From an uncultured Eubacteriales bacterium (GTDB lineage: Bacteria; Bacillota; Clostridia; Christensenellales; Borkfalkiaceae), in contig CATYEP010000014.1 of the NCBI GenBank assembly GCA_958405585.1, positions 1 to 20,892 on the forward strand: a stretch of DNA of 20,892 nucleotides. The letters run 5' to 3'. The notes beneath the pieces are model-generated. The model was not told the origin of the DNA, ran no database searches, and saw nothing but the letters and a program-made list of their open reading frames with translations. Position 1 is the first letter of the stretch, and each line of letters opens with the position of its first letter. The position numbers and the translations under genes are program-made. This document shows, piece after piece, positions 1-7,054 of this stretch.

Positions 1-482
1 CATGCGGCGTTGTCTTCGCAGATGCGGTGATACAGTTCGGGCTGATCGTAAAAACTGTAAAGATGCGGTTCAATGCCCAGCAATACGCGCGGTTGCCAAA
101 AAAATCCTTCTACGGTAAAGAAATGCAGAGTGTCGCCGTCTGCATGCGTTTTTTTCAGCCATTCGATATGTTCTTTGGGAAGAAAAGGTTCCGGATATAA
201 GGTGGGTAAGATCCTTTCATAATCCGCTTCGTCGCGAATGATCCCGTGTCCGTATTCCTGCGGCTGTGGCGTTTGTGCTGTCTGCCAGGTGAAATAACTC
301 TGGCAGCATTTATCCAGCCCGAAATAATTCTGGATGTCGTAGGGAGTCACGCAATCGGCGGGCAGTCCTTCTTCTCTCCAGCGGTTGACCGTGAGATGCC
401 AATAGGGCGCCCATTCGATCGCAGGCAGTCGGTCGATCGGTTTGCCTTCCATAAAATTTTTAAAACGTTCGGATGTCGTCAT
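1..482 (-). CDS. URO-D superfamily methyltransferase, N-terminal part (cut by window edge)
   Basis: The frame is open from an ATG at 482-480 to the window edge and gives 160 residues. A strong GGGAGG site lies just upstream of the ATG. The protein begins MTTSERFKNFMEGKPIDRLP, the typical opening of uroporphyrinogen decarboxylase superfamily members of the corrinoid methyltransferase type (R-x-x-x-x-x-x-G-x-x-x-D-R-x-P). Later parts include VEGFFWQPRVLLG and FYDQPELYHRI, which match the conserved central region of the family. The catalytic and zinc-binding C-terminal half lies outside the window. The gene is divergent from an AraC regulator and lies near a second URO-D gene and a corrinoid protein, so a role in methyl transfer rather than haem synthesis is inferred. 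Family assignment is firm; substrate is unknown. Confidence 0.85.
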   Translation of the reverse strand, partial: MTTSERFKNFMEGKPIDRLPAIEWAPYWHLTVNRWREEGLPADCVTPYDIQNYFGLDKCCQSYFTWQTAQTPQPQEYGHGIIRDEADYERILPTLYPEPFLPKEHIEWLKKTHADGDTLHFFTVEGFFWQPRVLLGIEPHLYSFYDQPELYHRICEDNAA

Positions 483-518
483 AAATTTCCCTCCCTTTCT
501 TATTTAAGAGTTTTTTTC

Positions 519-547
519 AGTATAACATATAAAAAAATACAAGTAAA
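519..547 (-). promoter_or_regulatory. Promoter of the leftmost URO-D gene
   Basis: On the minus strand TTTACT (547-542) is followed after 17 nt by TATACT (524-519). TGT directly before the -10 makes it an extended -10. The expected start lies about 30 nt upstream of the ATG at 482. Assigned by motif only. Confidence 0.55.
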
Positions 548-578
548 GAAAGAATATAAAAAAAGAAAAAATCAAAAG

Positions 579-607
579 ATACCAAAATTTTAAAAAAATA
601 TACCAAA
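579..607 (+). repeat. ATACCAAA direct repeats, candidate AraC-type operator
   Basis: ATACCAAA occurs at 579-586 and again at 600-607, exactly 21 bp apart (two helical turns), on the same face of the DNA. They lie between the two divergent promoters and just upstream of an AraC-family gene. AraC-type activators commonly bind direct half-sites spaced about 21 bp. The link to the adjacent regulator is inference. Confidence 0.4.
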
Positions 608-619
608 TCTTTTCGGATG

Positions 620-628
620 TGTTATAAT
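620..628 (+). promoter_or_regulatory. Extended -10 promoter of the first AraC gene
   Basis: TGT precedes a perfect TATAAT (623-628), an extended -10 element. There is no good -35 hexamer, which fits an activator-dependent promoter. The expected transcript start falls around 631-635, so the leader before the ATG at 647 would be only about 12-16 nt and would just contain the AAAGGAG site. Confidence 0.5.
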
Positions 629-646
629 GGAAAAAAGGAGTGCGGA

Positions 647-1501
647 ATGAAAACAATTCATGATGAATGGCAGATGGAGCAAGGCTTCGGTTTTTTTCTG
701 GAAGAGTTTGTTTACACGCAGGACACTGTCATGAAAGATGCGCATTTTCACAATTACCTGGAAATAACGGGAGTGAAAGGCGGAAAGATCATATACCGTT
801 TCGGGGGACGCGAGGTAGAGGCGGGGGACGGCGACACGGTGATCGTCAACCATATCGAGCCGCATGCCGTCCGCGGGACGCATGAGCGGGCGGAGGTGAC
901 AGTGATCGGTTTTCGTCCCGAATTTGTATGGCGCGGAGCGGACGAGGTGGACTACCGCTACATTGAAAATTTTTTCAACAGTGAAGAAGTGTTTGCGAAT
1001 TTTGTACCGTCGTCGGCGGAGTACGGAAAAGAGATCGCGGAGCTGATGGGCGAGATTGCGGCGGAATACAGGCGGCGCGAAGACGGTTACAAGCTGATGA
1101 TCAAGGCAAAACTTCTGCAGCTTTTGACGCTTTTATACAGGCATCATCCGCGCGTTTCGGCGGGAGATCGGTACAGACATTTTGAAAAACTGAAAGCCGC
1201 CGTCGATTATGTGGGCGAAAATTTCGCAAGAACCCTAATGCTGGCGGAGTGTGCCGACGTTGCGGGATATTCGCCCGCTTACTTTTCGGTAGTATTTCAT
1301 CGGGTGCTCGGAGAACGTTTTTGCGATTATTTGTCTAAAGTTCGGGTGGAAAAATGCTGTGAACTTCTCAGTCGTACCGATCTTTCGGTAAAGGAGATCG
1401 GCTGTCGCTGCGGTTTTGCAAATCCTGCCAACTTTCTGACGATTTTCCGTCGCCTGAAAGGTGTCACCCCTTTGCAGTATCGGAAAAATCAGAAAAAATG
1501 A
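647..1501 (+). CDS. AraC family transcriptional regulator (cupin sensor plus AraC HTH)
   Basis: This 284-residue protein has an N-terminal cupin-like sensing half (HFHNYLEITGVKGGKIIY, then a glycine-rich turn and an H-x-E-P-H motif) and a C-terminal AraC/XylS double helix-turn-helix over about the last 100 residues, with the usual signatures SPAYFSVVFHRVLG and KEIGCRCGFANPANFLTIFRRLKG-V-TP. I chose the ATG at 647 because AAAAGGAG lies just upstream; the in-frame ATG at 617 falls inside the promoter. It is divergent from the URO-D gene at the left edge and likely controls it and itself. The ligand is unknown. Confidence 0.9.
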   Translation: MKTIHDEWQMEQGFGFFLEEFVYTQDTVMKDAHFHNYLEITGVKGGKIIYRFGGREVEAGDGDTVIVNHIEPHAVRGTHERAEVTVIGFRPEFVWRGADEVDYRYIENFFNSEEVFANFVPSSAEYGKEIAELMGEIAAEYRRREDGYKLMIKAKLLQLLTLLYRHHPRVSAGDRYRHFEKLKAAVDYVGENFARTLMLAECADVAGYSPAYFSVVFHRVLGERFCDYLSKVRVEKCCELLSRTDLSVKEIGCRCGFANPANFLTIFRRLKGVTPLQYRKNQKK

Positions 1502-1513
1502 GCAAATTGTCCC

Positions 1514-1549
1514 GAAGGCGCAAGACGCCTTCTGGCCTCTATGCTTTTT
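1514..1549 (+). terminator. Possible terminator after the first AraC gene
   Basis: GAAGGCG (1514-1520) pairs with CGCCTTC (1526-1532) around a CAAGA loop. A T6 run follows at 1544-1549, but 11 nt beyond the stem, so this is not a textbook site. The remaining gap up to 1641, between convergent genes, shows nothing else. Confidence 0.35.
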
Positions 1550-1641
1550 TGAGACAAACCCGATACTATAAATCGGAAGGCTGGAAAGGATGGAAAAGAT
1601 AAATTAAAAAAGAGTGTAAGTTTCGGAAAGACTGGCAGAGT

Positions 1642-2487
1642 TTAAAGGTTACGGAACTGATTGGGGGTCAGTCCTGTGACTTGACGGAAAGCGCGGATAA
1701 AAGCGGAGACGTCTGTATAGCCGACTTGTTCGGCGATCTCCTCGATGCCGTTGTCGGTCGATTTGAGAAGATTTTGCGCCTGAGTGATGCGAAAGGAGCG
1801 CAGGTATGCGCCGGGAGAAAAGCCCGTATGCAGGCGGAACAACCGCACGAAATAGAATTTGGATAAAAAACATTCGGCAGCGAGTTCATCGAGCGAGACA
1901 GGTTTTGCATAATCTTTTTCGATGATTTCTTTGGCGCGCAGGATGCGTGCGCGCGGCCGCACGTGGTTCTCGGCGGAATTTTGTTCGTTTAGCAGGAGTG
2001 CGAAGGCTTCTCCGAGAGCGGCGGAACATTTTAAAAATTCTTGGGGCAGAACGATGCGCGGTGCGGAAAAAAGTTCGTTCAAAGCGGCGCGGAAGGTAAC
2101 GGTATCGCGGACGGGGATGATAAAGCGGTCGCCCGCGGTAATGTTTTCGTAAAGGTATGCGGCGGCCGTGCCGCTGAAGTGGACAAAGCGGAAATTCCAT
2201 TCATTTCCGTCGGTGCAGTATTTTTGCCATTCGTTGCAGTCGATCAGCATGACCGTATCCGGCTTCACGGTAAAAGTTTTGCCGCGGTAGACAAGTTTCC
2301 CCTGTCCGCTGAGGGTGAACAGCATAAGATAGCAGTTGTAACCCTCGCGTTCGGTGAGGTAATTTTTTCCGCAGCGGAATTCTCCGACGCCCATGACCGA
2401 TAGGCTGAGCAGGGGGAAAAGGTCATTTTGTACGGCGGCAAAGATGTTATGTTGTTCGCGCACGTCGTTTTGAAATTTCAGGTACAC
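1642..2487 (-). CDS. AraC family transcriptional regulator
   Basis: This 281-residue protein starts at a GTG (2487-2485) preceded by AAAGGAG with 9 nt spacing. The first 150 residues form an AraC-type cupin ligand-binding domain (YLMLFTLSGQGKLVYRGK, then D-x-x-x-L-I-D). The last 100 residues carry the two HTH motifs (SLDELAAECFLSKFYFVRLF and IEEIAEQVGYTDVSAFIRAF, ending in T-G-L-T-P-x-Q-F-R). It is divergent from the methyltransferase gene at 2648, so control of that gene is the natural inference. It is not a close copy of the regulator at 647. The effector is unknown. Confidence 0.9.
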   Translation of the reverse strand: MYLKFQNDVREQHNIFAAVQNDLFPLLSLSVMGVGEFRCGKNYLTEREGYNCYLMLFTLSGQGKLVYRGKTFTVKPDTVMLIDCNEWQKYCTDGNEWNFRFVHFSGTAAAYLYENITAGDRFIIPVRDTVTFRAALNELFSAPRIVLPQEFLKCSAALGEAFALLLNEQNSAENHVRPRARILRAKEIIEKDYAKPVSLDELAAECFLSKFYFVRLFRLHTGFSPGAYLRSFRITQAQNLLKSTDNGIEEIAEQVGYTDVSAFIRAFRQVTGLTPNQFRNL

Positions 2488-2523
2488 GCTGATTTTCTCC
2501 TTTCGGGATCATTTGACGGTTTT

Positions 2524-2552
2524 ATTGTAACATAAGGCGGAAAAATTGAAAA
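2524..2552 (-). promoter_or_regulatory. Promoter of the second AraC gene
   Basis: On the minus strand TTTTCA (2552-2547) and TACAAT (2529-2524) are 17 nt apart, with TGT before the -10. Transcription would begin about 30 nt upstream of the GTG start. Confidence 0.5.
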
Positions 2553-2586
2553 GCAATTTCTGCATATTTTTCCGCAAGGGCAGCTA

Positions 2587-2619
2587 TTGTATTGCCGAAA
2601 CAAAGATGATACAATACAA
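2587..2619 (+). promoter_or_regulatory. Promoter with built-in inverted repeat ahead of the URO-D gene
   Basis: TTGTAT (2587-2592) and TACAAT (2610-2615) are spaced by 17 nt. The two hexamers sit inside a perfect 8-bp inverted repeat, TTGTATTG (2587-2594) and CAATACAA (2612-2619), so a dimeric protein bound there would cover both promoter elements. Such a site is expected for a repressor; which protein binds is not known. Confidence 0.55.
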
Positions 2620-2647
2620 AAGATATCCATAAAAAGGAGAAAAAATA

Positions 2648-3901
2648 ATGACAAATCGTGAACGAGCATACAATCTTTTGCATTACAAAGGGGTTGACCG
2701 TTTGCCAGCGGTGCATTTCGGGTACTGGAACGAGTTACTGGACGAATGGGCGCAACAGGGGCATATCAGCAAGGAACTTGCGGCGGCGTGGGCGGACGGT
2801 AATGATGCGGATGCGCGGCTGAACGAGATCCTGGGCTGGGATTTTAACTGGTACAGGGTACGCGGCGGGAATACCGGGCTGCTTCCCGCCTTTGAAACGA
2901 AGGTATTGGCAGTGCTGCCGGACGGCTTCAAGCGCGTACAGAACTATCTGGGACTGATCGAGCGGGTGCGCGACGGTGCGGGCTCGATCCCTGCGGAAGA
3001 CGATTACCTTTTAAAAGACCGTGCGGCGTTTGAAGAGCTGTACAAGCCGAAAATGCAATTTTCGGCGGACAGAGTGCCGGTTGAATATTTTAAAGAACAG
3101 TTTGAAAAAGATCGCGGCGATACGCCGATCGGATTGCATCTGGGTAGTGTTCTGGGGGATATCCGCAGTATGCTGTCGGTAGTGGGAATGTCGTATATGA
3201 TCTGCGACGACTACGATCTGTTTGCGGAGATCATCGATACCTACGCGGATATGCAGTACAAGGTAGCGGAAGAGGTGCTGAAAACGGGCGTGAAGTTTGA
3301 TTTTGCGCATTATTGGGAGGATATTTGCTTCAAAAACGGGCCGCTGATCTCGCCCGCGATGTTTGAAGAACTGTGCGCCAAACACTATAAAAAGAGAAAC
3401 GATCTTTGCAAAAAATACGGCATAGACATCATATCTCTGGACTGTGACGGTGTAACGGAAAAACTGCTGCCGATTTGGTTTGAAAACGGAGTGAATACGA
3501 TGTTCCCGATCGAGATAGGGACATGGGGCGACCAGTTCGAGCCTGCGCGCAAGAAATTCGGCAAAGAGATGCGCGGCGTTGGCGCGATGGACAAGACGGC
3601 TTTGCGCAAAGACAAAGCGGCAGTGGATGCGGAGATCGAACGCATCCGCAGGTTGGTCGATCTGGGCGGATACATTCCTTGTCCCGACCATCGTCTGATG
3701 CCCGGTACAAAGTGGGAACTGGTGCAGTATAATACCGCCTATAAAAAAAAAATACCCCCTTACCGCTTCGGGGGCTTTTGTTTGGTAGGGGCCCCGCCCC
3801 CCCCAACGGGGGGCGCCGCGGCTGTACAATTTGCGGGCGGAACCGAAAGCGCAAGCGCGCCTGCAATATTTCCGAGACAGGACAAAAAAGTACAGAAATA
3901 G
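2648..3901 (+). CDS. URO-D family corrinoid methyltransferase with foreign C-terminal tail
   Basis: The protein is a URO-D superfamily methyltransferase (opening RERAYNLLHYKGVDRLPAVH). AAAAGGAG lies ahead of the ATG. Residues 262-290 carry IISLDCDG and GVNTMFPIEIG, and residues 341-349 GYIPCPDHR, so Cys266 and Cys345 are the likely metal ligands. Members of this family use zinc to activate thiols or take methyl groups from substrates onto a corrinoid protein. Given the corrinoid gene next door, this is probably the substrate-side methyltransferase. From about residue 365 the sequence stops resembling the family: the last 53 residues (proline-, glycine- and alanine-rich) are encoded by a GC-hairpin repeat-like element. 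The core domain is nearly complete, so activity may be retained. Confidence 0.88.
   Translation: MTNRERAYNLLHYKGVDRLPAVHFGYWNELLDEWAQQGHISKELAAAWADGNDADARLNEILGWDFNWYRVRGGNTGLLPAFETKVLAVLPDGFKRVQNYLGLIERVRDGAGSIPAEDDYLLKDRAAFEELYKPKMQFSADRVPVEYFKEQFEKDRGDTPIGLHLGSVLGDIRSMLSVVGMSYMICDDYDLFAEIIDTYADMQYKVAEEVLKTGVKFDFAHYWEDICFKNGPLISPAMFEELCAKHYKKRNDLCKKYGIDIISLDCDGVTEKLLPIWFENGVNTMFPIEIGTWGDQFEPARKKFGKEMRGVGAMDKTALRKDKAAVDAEIERIRRLVDLGGYIPCPDHRLMPGTKWELVQYNTAYKKKIPPYRFGGFCLVGAPPPPTGGAAAVQFAGGTESASAPAIFPRQDKKVQK
3741..3900. repeat. Repeat-like hairpin element inserted in the 3' end of the URO-D gene
   Basis: The stretch begins with an A10 tract, then a hairpin of C5 (3755-3759) and G5 (3770-3774) followed by CTTTTG. 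A GC-only hairpin comes next, where CG plus C8 (3795-3804) faces G6 plus CG (3808-3815). A GC-rich trailer containing GCCGCGGCTGTAC follows, running to the TAG at 3899-3901. Its composition is unlike the flanking gene, and the reading frame crosses it without family similarity. It resembles a REP/MITE-like intergenic repeat with terminator function. I see no second copy in this window, so the repeat status is inference. Confidence 0.5.
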
Positions 3902-3976
3902 CAAAATTTTTCTATCTGAAAGCCTGAAGTGGCAAATAAAGAGCAAGATTTTACCCTTTTGCAACAAAGAAAGCCA

Positions 3977-4005
3977 TTTCATTTTTGGAAAGACGGGTGT
4001 ATAAT
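3977..4005 (+). promoter_or_regulatory. Promoter of the corrinoid protein gene
   Basis: A perfect TATAAT lies at 4000-4005. TTTCAT (3977-3982), 17 nt upstream, is a weak -35. This gives the corrinoid gene its own start downstream of the repeat element. Confidence 0.5.
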
Positions 4006-4039
4006 AAAGATAAGAATTGCATGGAGGCAATGAGGAGAG

Positions 4040-4672
4040 ATGGCAAAATTTGAAGAAATGTCTGCTTTGCTGCAGCGCGGCAAGGCGAAAGATCTGGCGG
4101 CGTTGGTAACGGAAGAACTTGCGGCGGGAACATCGCCGAAAGACATATTGACGCAGGGACTGATCGTCGGAATGGGGATCGTCGGTGAAAAATTCAAGAA
4201 CAATGAAATTTTTGTACCGGAAGTACTGATCGCGGCGCGTGCGATGAATGCGGCTTTGGCGGTATTGAAACCTGCACTGGCGGAATCGGGCGTGGAACCT
4301 GTCGGGACGGCGGTGATCTGCACGGTCAAGGGTGATCTGCACGATATCGGTAAGAACCTCGTCAAGATGATGATCGAAGGAACGGGGATCCGCGTAGTCG
4401 ATCTCGGCGTAGACTGCGATGCGGATAAAGTGGTGCAGGCGGTGAAGGACAACAATGCGGACATCGTATGTCTGTCCTCGCTTCTGACGACGACGATGAT
4501 GTATCAGAAAGACATCATTGAAGCGCTGAAAGCGGCGGGACTTCGCGACAAGGTGAAAGTGATGGTCGGCGGTGCTCCGGTAACGCAGGCGTTTGCGGAT
4601 GAGATCGGAGCGGATGCGTATACGCCGGATGCGGCGAGCGCAGCGGAAAAAGCGCGTTCGTATTTTGACTGA
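4040..4672 (+). CDS. Corrinoid (B12-binding) methyl carrier protein, MtbC/MtaC type
   Basis: This 210-residue protein has the two-domain layout of small corrinoid carriers. The N-terminal helical cap (residues 1-85) contains VGEKFKNNEIFVPEVLIAAR. The C-terminal Rossmann-like B12 domain holds D99-L-H101-D-I-G104, in which His101 is the lower cobalt ligand, then LSSLLTTT (145-152) and VGGAPV (176-181). The protein carries a methyl group on cobalt between the substrate-side methyltransferase and the acceptor-side enzyme. The ATG at 4040 follows a purine-rich GAGGAG; spacing to that core is short, and GGAGG lies 12 nt away. Length and motifs match the family closely. Which of the URO-D proteins load and unload it is inferred from position only. 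Confidence 0.95.
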   Translation: MAKFEEMSALLQRGKAKDLAALVTEELAAGTSPKDILTQGLIVGMGIVGEKFKNNEIFVPEVLIAARAMNAALAVLKPALAESGVEPVGTAVICTVKGDLHDIGKNLVKMMIEGTGIRVVDLGVDCDADKVVQAVKDNNADIVCLSSLLTTTMMYQKDIIEALKAAGLRDKVKVMVGGAPVTQAFADEIGADAYTPDAASAAEKARSYFD

Positions 4673-4686
4673 GCAATCGGTGCGAA

Positions 4687-4714
4687 AAAGGCGGCCTGCG
4701 GGCTGCCTTTCTTT
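4687..4714 (+). terminator. Terminator after the corrinoid protein gene
   Basis: A 10-bp stem (4687-4696 with 4701-4710, one G-T pair) closes a TGCG loop. The 3' arm ends in CCTTT and is followed by CTTTAT. Read-through or a weak promoter must supply the next gene. Confidence 0.65.
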
Positions 4715-4745
4715 ATACCGTTGATACCTTTCGGATCGGGCTTTT

Positions 4746-4774
4746 TTGGCTGAGAACGGGGGGAACGGTAAATT
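4746..4774 (+). promoter_or_regulatory. Weak candidate promoter for the 4806-10897 operon
   Basis: TTGGCT (4746-4751) and TAAATT (4769-4774) are 17 nt apart, 30 nt ahead of the ATG at 4806. The match is weak; the argument is that a terminator lies upstream and the next gene needs a start. Confidence 0.3.
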
Positions 4775-4805
4775 TTCAGCATAAAAATAGAAAGGAAATA
4801 AGAGA

Positions 4806-6164
4806 ATGGGAAAGCAACTGTTGTTTGATATATTGCAGCATAAGAGAGTAGATCGTCCGGCGTGGGTGCCGTTTGCGGGAATCCATGCGGGGAAGCTGAC
4901 GGGTGCGACGGCGATTCAGGTACTCAAAGACGAAGATAAGCTGTATGATGCGCTGATGGAAGTGAACAAGCTGTACCGACCGGACGGGCAGCCGGTACTG
5001 TTTGATCTGCAGGTGGAAGCGGAGATACTCGGGTGTGAACTGCAATGGTCGGAAGACACGCCGCCGACGGTCAAGACGCATCCGTACGATGAAGCGCGTC
5101 TGATACCCTGCCGTTGCAAGATGCCGACGAAAGAGAGCGGCAGATTGCCGATGATCCTGCGGACGATGGAGCGGCTGAAAGCGAGCGTTGGGGATAAGAC
5201 GGCGTTATACGGACTGGTATGCGGGCCGTTCACGCTGGCGTCGCACCTGCGCGGCACGGAGATATTCATGGACATGTTCGACGAGCCCGAATATGTTTCC
5301 GATCTGATCGCGTATTGTGCAGACTTTATCATTGCGGAAGCGAAGCTGTACGTGGAAGCGGGCATGGATGTGATCGCGGTGGTGGATCCGCTGGTTTCGC
5401 AGATCAGTTCCGATCATTTTGAAGAATTTTTGTCGGCGCCGTACACGAAGATTTTCGACGAGATCCGAAAAATGGGCGTATACAGTTCTTTCTTTGTCTG
5501 CGGCGACGCGACGCGGAACATCGAATGTATGTGCAAGACGAAGCCCGATTCCATTTCCGTGGACGAAAATATCCGTATTGCGGATATCCGCCCGATCACG
5601 GAGAAATACGATGTGGCGGTTGGCGGAAATATTCCGCTGACGACGGTGATGCTGCACGGTTCGCAACAAGACAATATGAAATACGTTGTGGAGCTGATCG
5701 ACAGCGTAAAGGACAGCAATCACAACTTTATTGTGTCGCCGGGCTGTGACATGCCTTATGATGTGCCGGTGGAAAACACGATCGGCGCGGCGCAGGCGGT
5801 ACTTGAATATGAAAAGGTAAAAGAGCTGGTAAAGAATTACGAAGCGACCGATTACAGCAAATTTGAAATTGTGATCCCCGACTACGCGAATCTGAAAAAG
5901 CCTTTGATCGAAGTATTCACGCTGGATTCGTCCAGCTGTGCGGCATGTACTTACATGATGGGCATGGCAAATGCGGCGAAAGAGAAATACGGCGATAAGA
6001 TCGACGTGGTGGAATATAAATTCACGGTAAAAGAGAACATAGCGCGCGTGATGAAAATGGGTATCAAACAGCTGCCGAGCATGCTGATCAACGGCGAACT
6101 GAAATATTCGTCGATCATACCGGGATTGGATGAGCTGAGCAAGGAAATCGAGGCGAAGCTCTGA
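4806..6164 (+). CDS. URO-D methyltransferase (MtaA/MtbA-like) fused to a thioredoxin-like domain
   Basis: Residues 1-345 form a URO-D superfamily methyltransferase of the MtaA/MtbA type (LYGLVCGPFTLASHLRG, then FVCGDA at 230-235, PDSISVDENIRI and NFIVSPGCDMPYDVP). Residues 366-452 form a separate thioredoxin-fold domain with Cys378-Ala-Ala-Cys381 and a cis-proline motif, QLPSMLINGE. In MtaA/MtbA an H-x-C plus a later Cys bind zinc; here Cys232 and Cys314 are present but the usual His is Phe230. The URO-D half would move methyl groups between the corrinoid protein and a thiol acceptor. The disulphide domain suggests redox gating, or a bound thiol acceptor; both are inference. AAGGA lies 8-9 nt upstream of the ATG, and the stop overlaps the next start by 1 nt. 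Confidence 0.88.
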   Translation: MGKQLLFDILQHKRVDRPAWVPFAGIHAGKLTGATAIQVLKDEDKLYDALMEVNKLYRPDGQPVLFDLQVEAEILGCELQWSEDTPPTVKTHPYDEARLIPCRCKMPTKESGRLPMILRTMERLKASVGDKTALYGLVCGPFTLASHLRGTEIFMDMFDEPEYVSDLIAYCADFIIAEAKLYVEAGMDVIAVVDPLVSQISSDHFEEFLSAPYTKIFDEIRKMGVYSSFFVCGDATRNIECMCKTKPDSISVDENIRIADIRPITEKYDVAVGGNIPLTTVMLHGSQQDNMKYVVELIDSVKDSNHNFIVSPGCDMPYDVPVENTIGAAQAVLEYEKVKELVKNYEATDYSKFEIVIPDYANLKKPLIEVFTLDSSSCAACTYMMGMANAAKEKYGDKIDVVEYKFTVKENIARVMKMGIKQLPSMLINGELKYSSIIPGLDELSKEIEAKL

Positions 6165-7054
6165 TGGCGGACGCGTGGTTTGTCCTGGGGTATCTGGGCA
6201 GCGGAAAGACGACGTTTGTCAAAGATTTTCTGGCGCGGCATCCGGGGCGGAACGCGGTTTTGGTGAACGATTTCGGCGCCGAAGACGTAGACGGCGCGAT
6301 CCTGGCACACAGCGCGGTGAAAGTGGAGAGCATTTTCGACGGTTCGGTGTTCTGCACCTGCCGCAGCGAAAAGTTTGCGGAAGCGATGATCGCGTTCTCG
6401 GAAGAGGGGTATGATCGGGTGATCGTGGAAACGTCGGGGCTTGCCAATCCTTTTCAGATGCGCAAAATTTTGTCGTTTATCAACAGCCGAGCGAAAGTTC
6501 CGTATCGGATGCGAGGCGCCGTATGTATCGTGGATGCGCGAAATGCGGAAAAGGTACTGTATTCGCTGAATTCGGTCAAAATGCAGATCGCGGCGGCGGA
6601 CGTCATTCTGATCAACAAGACGGATCTTTCGGACGAAACATCCCTTTTGCGGCTGGAAAACGCGGTGCGCGCCCTGAATGCGGATGCGCCGCTGTACTTT
6701 ACGACGGGCGCGCGGCTTGCGGATGAAAATTTTGCGGTAAAAGAGCGGAGTTTGCCTGCGCAGTTTGAAGACATTACGATTCAGAAAGCGAAAGCGGAGT
6801 TTGCGGACGTTTTGCCTGAGAATGTGCTTTGCGCGCTCGGCAGAGACCTTTCGGAGTTTTGTCACCGCATAAAGGGGATTGTCCGACGGGATAATGAATA
6901 TACGGTATTTGAATTTGCCGACGGAACGGCGCATTGGGAAAAGACGGACAAGGAAGGAAATTTTCTGATCCTGCTGGGTGCGGGGAAATTTTCCCTGCGT
7001 GAGAGAGCGGAGCAGGTTTTAAAAGAGAGCGGGGTCGCGTTTACGTTATGCTGA
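6164..7054 (+). CDS. CobW/COG0523-type GTPase
   Basis: This 296-residue G3E GTPase shows GYLGSGKTT (Walker A, residues 9-17), VNDFG (34-38), ETSG (89-92) and NKTD (151-154, guanine specificity). COG0523 proteins are metal chaperones or insertases; a C-x-C-C motif usually follows switch I. Here that site reads SVFCTCRSE with Cys64 and Cys66 only. The last 90 residues are the family's small C-terminal domain and end WEKTDKEGNFLILLGAG. Its ATG overlaps the stop of the methyltransferase gene (TGATG), so the two are translated together. A role in loading zinc or maturing the methyltransferase or corrinoid partners is inference from position. Confidence 0.88.
   Translation: MADAWFVLGYLGSGKTTFVKDFLARHPGRNAVLVNDFGAEDVDGAILAHSAVKVESIFDGSVFCTCRSEKFAEAMIAFSEEGYDRVIVETSGLANPFQMRKILSFINSRAKVPYRMRGAVCIVDARNAEKVLYSLNSVKMQIAAADVILINKTDLSDETSLLRLENAVRALNADAPLYFTTGARLADENFAVKERSLPAQFEDITIQKAKAEFADVLPENVLCALGRDLSEFCHRIKGIVRRDNEYTVFEFADGTAHWEKTDKEGNFLILLGAGKFSLRERAEQVLKESGVAFTLC

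Noticed and set aside
2478..2716. Two minus-strand frames of about 64 codons in the 2488-2647 intergenic region
   Set aside because: They overlap both divergent promoters and the start of the URO-D gene, and have no protein-like character.
3011..4342. 443-codon minus-strand open frame
   Set aside because: It is a shadow of the URO-D and corrinoid genes. Its composition is Arg/Phe/His-rich with no family likeness, and it crosses the repeat element.
4673..4805. Cobalamin riboswitch ahead of the corrinoid operon
   Set aside because: No B12-box-like sequence or matching fold is visible; only a terminator hairpin is present.
5951..6934. 327-codon minus-strand open frame
   Set aside because: Antisense to the thioredoxin-fused methyltransferase and the GTPase, which have clear motifs on the plus strand; no ribosome site.
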